The translations under genes and the position numbers were made by a program. DNA of 19,213 nucleotides, taken from assembly GCA_026416755.1 (NCBI GenBank), contig JAOAEP010000155.1:1-19213 (forward strand). The letters run 5' to 3'. Source of the DNA: a bacterium. GTDB lineage: Bacteria; Ratteibacteria; UBA8468; B48-G9; JAFGKM01. The notes under the pieces were generated by a model. The model was given only the letters and a program-made list of their open reading frames with translations, ran no database searches and had not been told where the DNA came from. This document shows positions 8,626 to 14,390 of this stretch, piece by piece. Positions within the stretch are counted from its first letter, which is position 1; the number at the start of each line of letters is the position of its first letter.

Positions 8626-9242
8626 TTTTCTTCATCAATAAGTTTTTTAATATATTTTTCAGCAATTTCTTTCCTTTCAGGATACATTCTCTTTATTTTC
8701 TCCCACTCTTCAATTGCTTTTTCTTTTTTATTTATCTTCATATAAATATGTGCTTTTAAATTTTCAACATAAAAAGAATGTTGATATTTTTCTGCTTTTT
8801 CAAGATACTCAAGCGACTTTTCATAATACCCCTCTTTATAATAAAACCATGCTAATTCAAAGTACAATCTATAATCATTTGGTTCTTTTTCAATTCCCTC
8901 TTTCATAAATTCAACAGCATATTTCTTAATTCTTTCTTTTTCACTCCCTTCATATTTTGAAGCAATTCCATTTATCAAAAACCACCCTCCAAGGCAATAA
9001 GCATTTACATCAGTTGGAGAAATTTGAGTTATTAATTTAAAAAGAGGAAATATCTTTGAATAATCTCCTATATGCCAGTAATTTTCAATTGTTAGATATA
9101 ATATATCAATAATTCCTTCTTTTAAATTCGGAAAACCACATAAGTCAAGAACCATCTGTTGTTTTAATGTTATATTTGTTTCTTCATTGTTAGAAAAAAT
9201 TAAAAATGGAAAAAAAGTTAAAAAAATTAAAATTTTTTTCAT
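8622..9242 (-). CDS. Predicted exported TPR-repeat protein inside the trp operon
   Basis: A 206-residue protein with a likely signal peptide (MKKILIFLTFFPFLIFS, then NNEETN) and no lipobox cysteine at the cleavage region. The body is built of helical repeats resembling TPRs: NYWHIGDYSKIFPLFKLITQISP, DYRLYFELAWFYYKEGYYEKSLEYLEKAEKY and AHIYMKINKKEKAIEEWEKIKRMYPE. Such folds bind proteins or peptides; no catalytic motif is seen. It overlaps trpD and trpC by ATGA at both ends, so it is firmly part of the operon and its translation is coupled to both. No tryptophan-pathway role is known to me for such a protein. It could be a passenger gene that uses the operon for expression. Confidence 0.82.
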   Translation of the reverse strand: MKKILIFLTFFPFLIFSNNEETNITLKQQMVLDLCGFPNLKEGIIDILYLTIENYWHIGDYSKIFPLFKLITQISPTDVNAYCLGGWFLINGIASKYEGSEKERIKKYAVEFMKEGIEKEPNDYRLYFELAWFYYKEGYYEKSLEYLEKAEKYQHSFYVENLKAHIYMKINKKEKAIEEWEKIKRMYPERKEIAEKYIKKLIDEEK

Positions 9243-10243
9243 TTGTTTAGAAAATTTATAATTTCATTTAATTTTATATAGGGAATCTCCTTTTCTAACA
9301 ACTCATCACACAGTTTTATTCCATCTTCTATTTTTCTAACAAAACCACAAAGTTTTAAAAGAAAAGAAGTATTTAGACACACTATATCTCTTTTGGGTCC
9401 TTTTTCTTTCCCTCTAAGTACATTTAAGATTATTTCTGCATTTTCTCTCAAACTCCCTCCTTTTAAATCTTCAAGTTTACATCTCTTTAATCCAAAATCT
9501 TCTGGCGAAACTTCAAATTCTCTAATTCCATTAGATACTTCAACTATATATGTCTTTCCTGTAAGGGTAATCTCATCAAGCCCATCTTCTGAATGAAATA
9601 TATATCCTTTAATCCCAAGATTTTTAAATACATAAGGAATAATTTTTAATAAAGAATACTCATTTACTCCCATAATCTGATAGTTGGCAAAAGCAGGATT
9701 ACATAAAGGTCCTATAATATTGAAGATTGTTCTAAAACCAAGTTCTTTCCTAATTTCTATAACATTTTTCATGGTCTGATGATATAATGGAGCGAATAAA
9801 AAAGCAAAATTATATTTTATAAGTAGTTCTTTACTTTTATCTGGTTCAACATCTATTTTATATCCTAAAAATTCTAAAACATCTGCACTTCCACATAAAC
9901 TTGTTACCGATCTGTTTCCATGTTTTGCTACTTTAAGATCAAAAGAAGAAGCAACAATAGCACTGGCTGTTGAAATATTAAATGTGCCTGAATAATCTCC
10001 ACCTGTTCCACATGTATCACAAATTATCTTTGCTTTTATCCTTATTTTTCTCATTTTATCTCTTAATAATTTAACCGCTCCTAAAATTTCTTCTGGACTT
10101 TCTTTTTTAACTCTTAATAAAGTTAAAAAAACACCTGTTTTAACTGGTGAAATACGACCTTCCATAATCTCATTAAAAATTTCATACGTTTCTTTTTCTG
10201 TTAGATTTTTGTTTTCAAAAAGTTTTTTAAAAATTGTCTCCAT
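9239..10243 (-). CDS. trpD: Anthranilate phosphoribosyltransferase
   Basis: Transfers phosphoribose from PRPP to anthranilate, the second committed step to tryptophan. The 334 residues match stand-alone TrpD, with no TrpG domain. The PRPP site CGTGGDYSGTFNIST covers residues 78-92, KHGNRSVTS 107-115, the anthranilate-site Arg171 lies in ELGFRTIFN, and the Mg2+-binding Asp223-Glu224 pair lies in GLDEITLTG. It is the first enzyme gene of the run. Its ribosome binding site, AAGGAGG six bases before the ATG, is close to ideal, but the upstream leader contains a complementary stretch that could mask it. trpE and trpG, which make anthranilate, are not next to it and must lie elsewhere if the pathway is complete. 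Confidence 0.97.
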   Translation of the reverse strand: METIFKKLFENKNLTEKETYEIFNEIMEGRISPVKTGVFLTLLRVKKESPEEILGAVKLLRDKMRKIRIKAKIICDTCGTGGDYSGTFNISTASAIVASSFDLKVAKHGNRSVTSLCGSADVLEFLGYKIDVEPDKSKELLIKYNFAFLFAPLYHQTMKNVIEIRKELGFRTIFNIIGPLCNPAFANYQIMGVNEYSLLKIIPYVFKNLGIKGYIFHSEDGLDEITLTGKTYIVEVSNGIREFEVSPEDFGLKRCKLEDLKGGSLRENAEIILNVLRGKEKGPKRDIVCLNTSFLLKLCGFVRKIEDGIKLCDELLEKEIPYIKLNEIINFLNK

Positions 10244-10245
10244 TC

Positions 10246-10299
10246 ATATCCTCCTTGTGAAAAGAAATAAAAAAATAAGATTTATAGGAGGGATATAAA
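10246..10299 (-). promoter_or_regulatory. Hairpin that can mask the trpD ribosome binding site
   Basis: In the trpD leader RNA, AUAUCCCUCCU (10296-10286) is complementary to AGGAGGAUAU (10255-10246), giving ten Watson-Crick pairs with one bulged C. Three more pairs (one G-U) could extend the stem to the A of the trpD AUG. The loop is 30 U/A-rich bases. The entire AGGAGG would be paired. The same anti-Shine-Dalgarno can instead pair with leader-ORF bases 10329-10321 (AUUUAAGGA with UCCUAUAAAU, nine pairs, one bulged A), so two exclusive folds exist. The complementarity is seen directly; regulation is inference. Confidence 0.5.
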
Positions 10300-10300
10300 A

Positions 10301-10375
10301 TTAGCACCAGGAAAGAAAATTCCTTAAATAATTTTTCTTTAATACTGTTTTAAATAAATTTATTCTATTTTCCAT
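10301..10375 (-). CDS. Putative trp leader peptide ORF (24 codons, ends Trp-Cys-stop)
   Basis: A 24-residue ORF that starts MENRINLF and ends RNFLSWC before TAA. Its only Trp is the penultimate residue. The ATG lies at or one base after the start site predicted from the promoter at 10383-10410, so the mRNA would be leaderless, or nearly so, and no Shine-Dalgarno is needed or seen. Four bases after the stop begins the anti-Shine-Dalgarno that can pair with the trpD ribosome binding site. Position, size and the terminal Trp codon are what a tryptophan-sensing leader would show, but a single Trp codon is weaker than the usual tandem codons (for example WW in E. coli TrpL). It could also be a chance ORF. 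Confidence 0.5.
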   Translation of the reverse strand: MENRINLFKTVLKKNYLRNFLSWC

Positions 10376-10382
10376 CGATTTA

Positions 10383-10410
10383 ATTATATCAAAAATTTTA
10401 CAATTGTCAA
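10383..10410 (-). promoter_or_regulatory. Promoter of the trp run
   Basis: On the minus strand a consensus -35 TTGACA (10410-10405) and a consensus -10 TATAAT (10388-10383) are separated by 16 bases. The predicted start site is about 10376, immediately before the leader ORF ATG at 10375, and 133 bases before the trpD ATG. Both hexamers are perfect, so the promoter should be strong unless repressed. It is interleaved with the feoA promoter on the other strand. Confidence 0.75.
10397..10410. promoter_or_regulatory. Palindrome between the divergent feo and trp promoters; candidate operator
   Basis: TTTACAATTGTCAA is a near-perfect dyad, with a perfect 8-bp core ACAATTGT at 10400-10407. It holds the -35 hexamers of both promoters. 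The symmetry continues outward as TCAAAA/TTTTGA and ATTATA/TATAAT, so both -10 elements are included in a larger imperfect dyad over 10383-10425. A protein bound here could block both promoters. The metal regulator encoded at 12668 is the natural candidate, but the sequence is not a recognisable DtxR or MntR consensus, and symmetry arises partly from the two promoters themselves. Confidence 0.4.
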
Positions 10411-10425
10411 GTTTTGATTTATAAT
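10397..10425 (+). promoter_or_regulatory. Promoter of feoAB and the regulator gene
   Basis: A -35 TTTACA (10397-10402) and a perfect -10 TATAAT (10420-10425) are separated by 17 bases. The predicted start is near 10432, giving a leader of about 31 bases before the feoA ATG. No clear Shine-Dalgarno precedes feoA. Confidence 0.65.
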
Positions 10426-10462
10426 AATTTAGAGAATATTAACTTTTTTAGAAAAAACTAAA

Positions 10463-10681
10463 ATGGAAAAATTGTCAAGTGTTAAAGAAGGGAAATATAA
10501 AATTGTTGATATAACAAAAATTGGGAAATTAAAAAAAATGTGTGACCTTGGTATTTTAATAGGAGATATAATTGAAGTAATTAAACCTGCACCCGGACCT
10601 ATTATAATAAAAAAAGGAAATATTACTGTAGCAGTTGGTTATGGTATGGCAATGGATGTTATTGTTGAAAAAATAGAATAG
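10463..10681 (+). CDS. feoA: FeoA ferrous iron transport protein
   Basis: Small cytosolic SH3-like protein that assists FeoB in Fe2+ uptake. The 72 residues are the usual length. The pattern LSSVKEGKYKIVDI, then KKMCDLGILIGDIIEVIKPAPGPIIIKKGNITVAVGYGMAMDVIVEK matches the FeoA beta-barrel (G-hydrophobic-x-x-G-x-x-hydrophobic in GILIGDIIEV and the final AxxIxV-like strand). It stops two bases before feoB, so the two are almost certainly co-translated. The leader lacks a strong ribosome binding site. Confidence 0.93.
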   Translation: MEKLSSVKEGKYKIVDITKIGKLKKMCDLGILIGDIIEVIKPAPGPIIIKKGNITVAVGYGMAMDVIVEKIE

Positions 10682-10683
10682 AT

Positions 10684-12666
10684 ATGGAAGAAAAAATTAT
10701 AGCAATTGCAGGAAACCCAAATACAGGAAAAACAACAATATTTAATGCTTTAACAGGAACAAGACAGATGGTGGGAAATTGGCCTGGTGTAACTGTTGAA
10801 AAAAAAGAAGGATATTACATTTACAAAAATATAAAATTCAATGTGGTTGATCTTCCAGGAACATATACCTTAACAGGTGAAAGTGAAGACCAGAAAATTG
10901 CTATTGAATTTTTAACCTCTACAAAAGTAGATGTTTTATTAATAATGGCTGATGCTTTAAATCTTGAAAGAAGTTTATATTTTTTTACATTACTATCTGA
11001 ATTTCATAAAAATATTATAATTGTTTTAAATATGATAGACCTGGCAGAAAAAGAAGGGATTGATTATGATATTTCTCATCTTGAACAACTTCTTAAAGTA
11101 AAAATTGTGAAAACAATTGGAAATAAGAATGTTGGCATTGAAGAATTAAAAGAGGAAATATATAAAAGATGTAAAGATATTCCAAGCGATTTTTTTATAT
11201 TTAATTATGGAGAAGAATTTGAAAAATCTATTAAAGAAATAGAAAATAACCTACCCTTATTAAATTTTCAATATCCTAAAAGATTTATTGTATTAAAAAT
11301 TATGGAAAAAGATGAATATTTTACAAACCTTTTAAAAGATAGAGAAGAATATAAAAAAATAAAAGAGATAATTGAAAGAATTGAAAAAATACTAAAAAAA
11401 CCTATAGAAAAATTTCTTATTGAAAAAAGGTATAGTATTATTCATGGAATTGTGAAAGAAATAATTATTGAAAAAAAGAAGGAATTAAAAATTGAGTTAA
11501 CAGAAAAAATTGACAAAATTCTAACAAATAATTTATTAGGTCCTATAATTTTTCTTTTTATAATGTTTACAATCTTCCATTTTGTCTTTTTTTTAGGGAA
11601 TCCTATAAAAGATTTTTTAGAAATTATTTTAGAAAGAATAAAAAATTATTTTTTAAATATCAATTTGTCTATTTGGAGTAAATCATTAATAGTTGATGGG
11701 ATTATTTCAGGAGTAGGTTCTGTCATCTTATTCCTTCCTAATATTTTCCTTTTTTTCTTTCTCTTTGCCATTTTAGAAGATACTGGCTATATGGCAAGAG
11801 CAGCAATAATATCTGACAGATTAATGCATAAAATCGGTCTACATGGGAAAAGTGCTATTCCTTTAATCCTTGGATTTGGATGTAATGTTCCTGCAATAAT
11901 GGGAACAAGAATTCTTGAAAATAAAAAAGATAAAATTCTAACTTCACTTGCTATTCCTTTTATGAGTTGTTCGGCAAGATTGCCTGTTTACATTTTATTT
12001 ACAGGTATTTTTTTTAAGGAAAATCAAGGTTTAATCATTTTTTCAATTTATTTTTTAGGAATTCTTATAGGAATTCTAAGTATTAAGTTTTTTAGTTATA
12101 TTTTTTTCAAAGTAGAATCTTCGCCTTTAATAATAGAACTACCTATTTTCAGAATTCCATATTGGAGAAATGTCATAATTGAAGGTTGGATAAAAACAAA
12201 ATACTTTCTCAAAAAAGCAGGGACAATAATATTTTTAGGAACTATAATTTTATGGTTTTTAAATTATTTCCCAAATCCCCAAAATTATGGGACTAAATTA
12301 AATTTTGCTGGTAGAATAGGGAATTTTATTTCTCCCATTTTTAAACCTGCAGGATATGGATTTTGGCAGGCAGGGATTGCTTTAATTTTTGGTATTTATG
12401 CAAAAGAACTTGTAGTTAGTACATTTGGAAGTTTTTTTGGTTTTGAAAACTTATCAGAATCCCTTGCTTTTTATTTTACACCTATATCAAGTTATGCTTT
12501 TATGCTTATGAGTTTGCTATATATGCCATGTATTGTCACCTTCATAATTATAAAAAAAGAAGTGGGAATTAGATGGGCTTTATTTTCTCTTTTATGGTCT
12601 TTATTTGTTGGATGGTTTTGTTCTACAATTTTTTATCAAGTATTTAGTTTTTTAAAAGGAGGATAA
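10684..12666 (+). CDS. feoB: FeoB ferrous iron transporter with N-terminal G domain
   Basis: Inner-membrane Fe2+ transporter gated by GTP hydrolysis. The 660 residues are shorter than E. coli FeoB (773). The G domain has G1 GNPNTGKT (10-17), G2 Thr37 in WPGVTVEKKEG, G3 DLPG (56-59) and G4 NMID (116-119). A charged helical linker covers about 155-280. The polytopic domain starts near 284 and carries GFGCNVPAIMGTR (397-409, Cys400) and the gate motif IPFMSCSARLPVY (424-436, Cys429). A late MPCIV lies near the last helices. There is no FeoC, but a DtxR-type regulator follows one base after the stop. The last codons AAA GGA GGA also serve as that gene's Shine-Dalgarno. Confidence 0.97.
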   Translation: MEEKIIAIAGNPNTGKTTIFNALTGTRQMVGNWPGVTVEKKEGYYIYKNIKFNVVDLPGTYTLTGESEDQKIAIEFLTSTKVDVLLIMADALNLERSLYFFTLLSEFHKNIIIVLNMIDLAEKEGIDYDISHLEQLLKVKIVKTIGNKNVGIEELKEEIYKRCKDIPSDFFIFNYGEEFEKSIKEIENNLPLLNFQYPKRFIVLKIMEKDEYFTNLLKDREEYKKIKEIIERIEKILKKPIEKFLIEKRYSIIHGIVKEIIIEKKKELKIELTEKIDKILTNNLLGPIIFLFIMFTIFHFVFFLGNPIKDFLEIILERIKNYFLNINLSIWSKSLIVDGIISGVGSVILFLPNIFLFFFLFAILEDTGYMARAAIISDRLMHKIGLHGKSAIPLILGFGCNVPAIMGTRILENKKDKILTSLAIPFMSCSARLPVYILFTGIFFKENQGLIIFSIYFLGILIGILSIKFFSYIFFKVESSPLIIELPIFRIPYWRNVIIEGWIKTKYFLKKAGTIIFLGTIILWFLNYFPNPQNYGTKLNFAGRIGNFISPIFKPAGYGFWQAGIALIFGIYAKELVVSTFGSFFGFENLSESLAFYFTPISSYAFMLMSLLYMPCIVTFIIIKKEVGIRWALFSLLWSLFVGWFCSTIFYQVFSFLKGG

Positions 12667-12667
12667 A

Positions 12668-13048
12668 TTGTTAACAAAAAGTTTAGAGGACTATCTTGAA
12701 GCAATAAAAGTCCTAACTATTGAAAAAAAGGTAACGAGAGTAAAAGAAATAAGTGAATTACTTGAGGTTAGAAGTTCTTCTGTTGTAAATGCTCTAAACA
12801 TTCTTAAAGAGAAAGGATATATAAAGCAGGAAAAATATGGATATATAGAACTTACAGATTTGGGTGAAAAAGAAGCAAAAAAAATTCTTGATAAACATAA
12901 AATTGTTTTTAAATTTTTAATTCATATTTTAGATGTTTCAGAAGATGTGGCAAAAATTGATGCCTGTAAAATTGAACATATTATAAGTGATGAAACATTG
13001 AAAAAAATGCTTAAATTATTAGGTAAAAAAAAGCAAACCATTATTTGA
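12668..13048 (+). CDS. DtxR/MntR-family metal-dependent regulator (probably iron-sensing)
   Basis: Winged-helix metalloregulator of 126 residues: DNA-binding domain about 1-65 and dimerisation/metal domain about 66-126, with no SH3 domain, as in MntR. Likely ligands are Asp8 and Glu11 (SLEDYLEAI, as in MntR), His77 (LDKHKIV), Cys100 (where MntR has Glu99), Glu103 and His104 (DACKIEH, as in DtxR EACRWEH). The site is thus mixed: MntR-like at the N-terminus, DtxR-like around Cys100. Linkage to feoB argues for Fe2+. The start codon is TTG, five bases after AAAAGGAGG within the end of feoB. The C-terminus is short by comparison with MntR (142). The stop overlaps the end of speE by 8 bases on the opposite strand. 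Confidence 0.9.
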   Translation: MLTKSLEDYLEAIKVLTIEKKVTRVKEISELLEVRSSSVVNALNILKEKGYIKQEKYGYIELTDLGEKEAKKILDKHKIVFKFLIHILDVSEDVAKIDACKIEHIISDETLKKMLKLLGKKKQTII

Positions 13049-13880
13049 AATCTCTCAAAAAATTGGGTAAAGAAAATAAAGATTCATGAATTTCTGTAGA
13101 ATAAAAAAATAGTTCCTTTTTCAATTTTTTTTCTGGTTCTTTTTCAATTTTTATATTACCTTTAACTGCAGAAAAAAATGTCCAACTGGGAAGAAGACCA
13201 AATACTGGGGAAATATATATTCTTACCTTTTTGAATATTTTTTTTAAGTTGGTATATAAACTTTTTATTCTATCGTGATGTAAATAAATACATGTTCCAC
13301 CTTGAGTTACAAATATTCCTTTTTTATTGAGGTGACTAAAACATAACTTAAAAAATTCAGGAGTATATAATAAACAAGATGGTATTTCTCCAGGGTCTGT
13401 TGCATCCATTATTATTATATCATATTTCTCATTGCTTTCTTTAATATATTTAAATCCATCTTCAATTATAATTTCTGTTCTTTTATCATCAAAAGCACCT
13501 TTATCAAATTTTAAATATTTTTTTGCAATTTCAATCATATCACCATCAATATCAACCATTTTTACCTTTTCTACGGGATGTTTTAAAACCTCTCTTAAAG
13601 TTGCTCCTTCTCCTCCTCCTATAATCAGTACATTTTTAGGTTCTGGATGTGAAAACAAAGAAGGATGAACAAGTGATTCATGATAAACTTCTTCTCCTTT
13701 TTCAATTGATTGAATTAAACCATCTATAAAAAGAACTTTTCCAAAATTTGATGTTTCATATACCTCTATTTTTTGATACTTTGTTCTTTTTTCAATAATC
13801 TTTTTTCTAATTTTTAGTGCAATACCAATTCCATAAGGATTATACCAGTCAATAACAAAATTTTTAAAATTTCTCTGCAT
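13041..13880 (-). CDS. speE: Spermidine synthase / aminopropyltransferase
   Basis: Transfers the aminopropyl group of decarboxylated SAM to putrescine or a related diamine. I use the ATG at 13880 (MQRNFKNF), which has AGAGG five bases upstream; an in-frame TTG at 13895 is less likely. The resulting 279 residues are the normal length. The Rossmann core shows YHESLVHP (about 66-73), IIGGGEGATLREVLKH (86-101), MVDIDGDMIEIAKKYL (about 108-123) and the catalytic Asp159 in MDATDPGE. The gene overlaps speD by 17 bases, so the two enzymes are made together. GEIPSCLLY in the loop after DATDP departs from the more common DPVGPAE, so the amine acceptor may not be putrescine. The 3' end overlaps the feo regulator gene convergently. 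Confidence 0.92.
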   Translation of the reverse strand: MQRNFKNFVIDWYNPYGIGIALKIRKKIIEKRTKYQKIEVYETSNFGKVLFIDGLIQSIEKGEEVYHESLVHPSLFSHPEPKNVLIIGGGEGATLREVLKHPVEKVKMVDIDGDMIEIAKKYLKFDKGAFDDKRTEIIIEDGFKYIKESNEKYDIIIMDATDPGEIPSCLLYTPEFFKLCFSHLNKKGIFVTQGGTCIYLHHDRIKSLYTNLKKIFKKVRIYISPVFGLLPSWTFFSAVKGNIKIEKEPEKKLKKELFFYSTEIHESLFSLPNFLRDFK

Positions 13881-14244
13881 ATATACCTCTTTCAATTTTT
13901 ATCAAAGACGGTTTTTGGCTTTTCAATTTTTTTATAATAAAATCCGCTGCTTTCTCAGGAAATGTCTTATTTCCACAAGTGTATATATCTATCCCTGCAT
14001 ATTTTTTTTCAGGCCAAGTATGAATACTTATATGACTTTCTGAAATTAAAGCAAAACCACTTACTCCTTGGGGTGAAAATTTATGAATTTTTAAATCTAT
14101 CAGCGTTGCTTTTGCTTCCTTAACTGCTTCCTTTAATATTTGTTCTATTTTTTCAGGCGAGTTTAACAAAGATTCTACACATTCATAAAGGTCTAATATA
14201 ATATGTATTCCATTTGGGGGAACAAGGGATAGGGATTTCTTCAT
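13864..14244 (-). CDS. speD: S-adenosylmethionine decarboxylase proenzyme (small bacterial type)
   Basis: Makes decarboxylated SAM, the aminopropyl donor for SpeE. The 126 residues fit the short Thermotoga/Bacillus-type enzyme, which self-cleaves to a pyruvoyl cofactor. The cleavage site is Glu69-Ser70 (ISESHIS), with His75 (IHTWPE) and Cys90 (IYTCG) as processing and catalytic residues; their spacing equals the Ser63/His68/Cys83 of T. maritima. The ATG at 14244 has AAGGAGGG five bases upstream, but this sequence lies fully within a hairpin, and another strong ribosome binding site with an out-of-frame ATG sits 22 bases upstream. Translation is therefore probably controlled. Confidence 0.95.
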   Translation of the reverse strand: MKKSLSLVPPNGIHIILDLYECVESLLNSPEKIEQILKEAVKEAKATLIDLKIHKFSPQGVSGFALISESHISIHTWPEKKYAGIDIYTCGNKTFPEKAADFIIKKLKSQKPSLIKIERGIYAEKF

Positions 14245-14266
14245 TTTTCCCTCCTTGTTTCACCAT
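14183..14266 (-). CDS. Putative upstream ORF overlapping the start of speD
   Basis: A 27-codon ORF beginning MVKQGGKNEE and ending YYIRPL, in a different frame from speD, whose start it overlaps by 62 bases. It has the best ribosome binding site in the area: GGGAGGTGA, an eight-base match to the usual 16S 3' end, five bases before the ATG. The predicted speD mRNA start at about 14304 lies upstream, so both would be on one transcript. Ribosomes on it would pass through the hairpin that masks the speD ribosome binding site. I see no homology to a known peptide. It might simply be a fortuitous second start, but the strength and spacing of its signal are unlikely to be meaningless. Confidence 0.45.
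   Translation of the reverse strand: MVKQGGKNEEIPIPCSPKWNTYYIRPL
14221..14259 (-). promoter_or_regulatory. Hairpin enclosing the speD Shine-Dalgarno and start codon
   Basis: In the speD mRNA, AACAAGG (14259-14253) pairs with CCUUGUU (14227-14221). After a 3-base bulge (CUA, 14228-14230), AGGGA (14252-14248) pairs with UCCCU (14235-14231). That makes 12 Watson-Crick pairs around a 12-base loop that holds the AUG (14244-14242). All eight bases of AAGGAGGG are paired. The 3' arm is coding (codons 4-8 of speD). The pairing is read directly; its role as an initiation block is inference. Confidence 0.6.
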
Positions 14267-14310
14267 TTTCACCTCCCTTCTTATATTTAAAAAAAATTTT
14301 AAACATAATA

Positions 14311-14339
14311 TTTATACACAATTTTTTTTTATAAGTCAA
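14311..14339 (-). promoter_or_regulatory. Promoter of speD-speE
   Basis: Minus-strand -35 TTGACT (14339-14334) and -10 TATAAA (14316-14311) with a 17-base spacer. The start site would be near 14304, about 38 bases before the upstream ORF and 60 bases before the speD ATG. Confidence 0.6.
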
Positions 14340-14390
14340 CTATTTTTAAAAATTATTGAAAAATATTATAATTTGAATAAGGAGTCAAAA

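Noticed and set aside
10286..10296. AGGAGGGATAT on the plus strand as a ribosome binding site
   Set aside because: No start codon with an open frame follows on the plus strand; the stretch makes sense as the anti-Shine-Dalgarno of the minus-strand trpD leader.
10244..10375. T-box riboswitch or intrinsic terminator in the trp leader
   Set aside because: No T-box consensus (AGGGUGGNACCGCG-like) and no GC-rich stem directly followed by a U-tract; the U-rich stretch lies in the loop of the masking hairpin.
13881..13895. TTG start adding five residues (KEVYM region) to speE
   Set aside because: The ATG at 13880 has AGAGG at ideal spacing, and that AGAGG lies within the extra codons themselves.
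14224..14266. Assembly frameshift joining the upstream ATG 14266 to speD
   Set aside because: SpeD is already full length from 14244 with correct residue numbering (Ser70, His75, Cys90 spacing) and has its own Shine-Dalgarno, so no missing N-terminus needs explaining.
14214..14390. N-terminal extension of the MgtC-family ORF
   Set aside because: It overlaps speD and its promoter on the other strand, is not protein-like, and the ATG at 14391 has its own AAGGAG and matches the family start.
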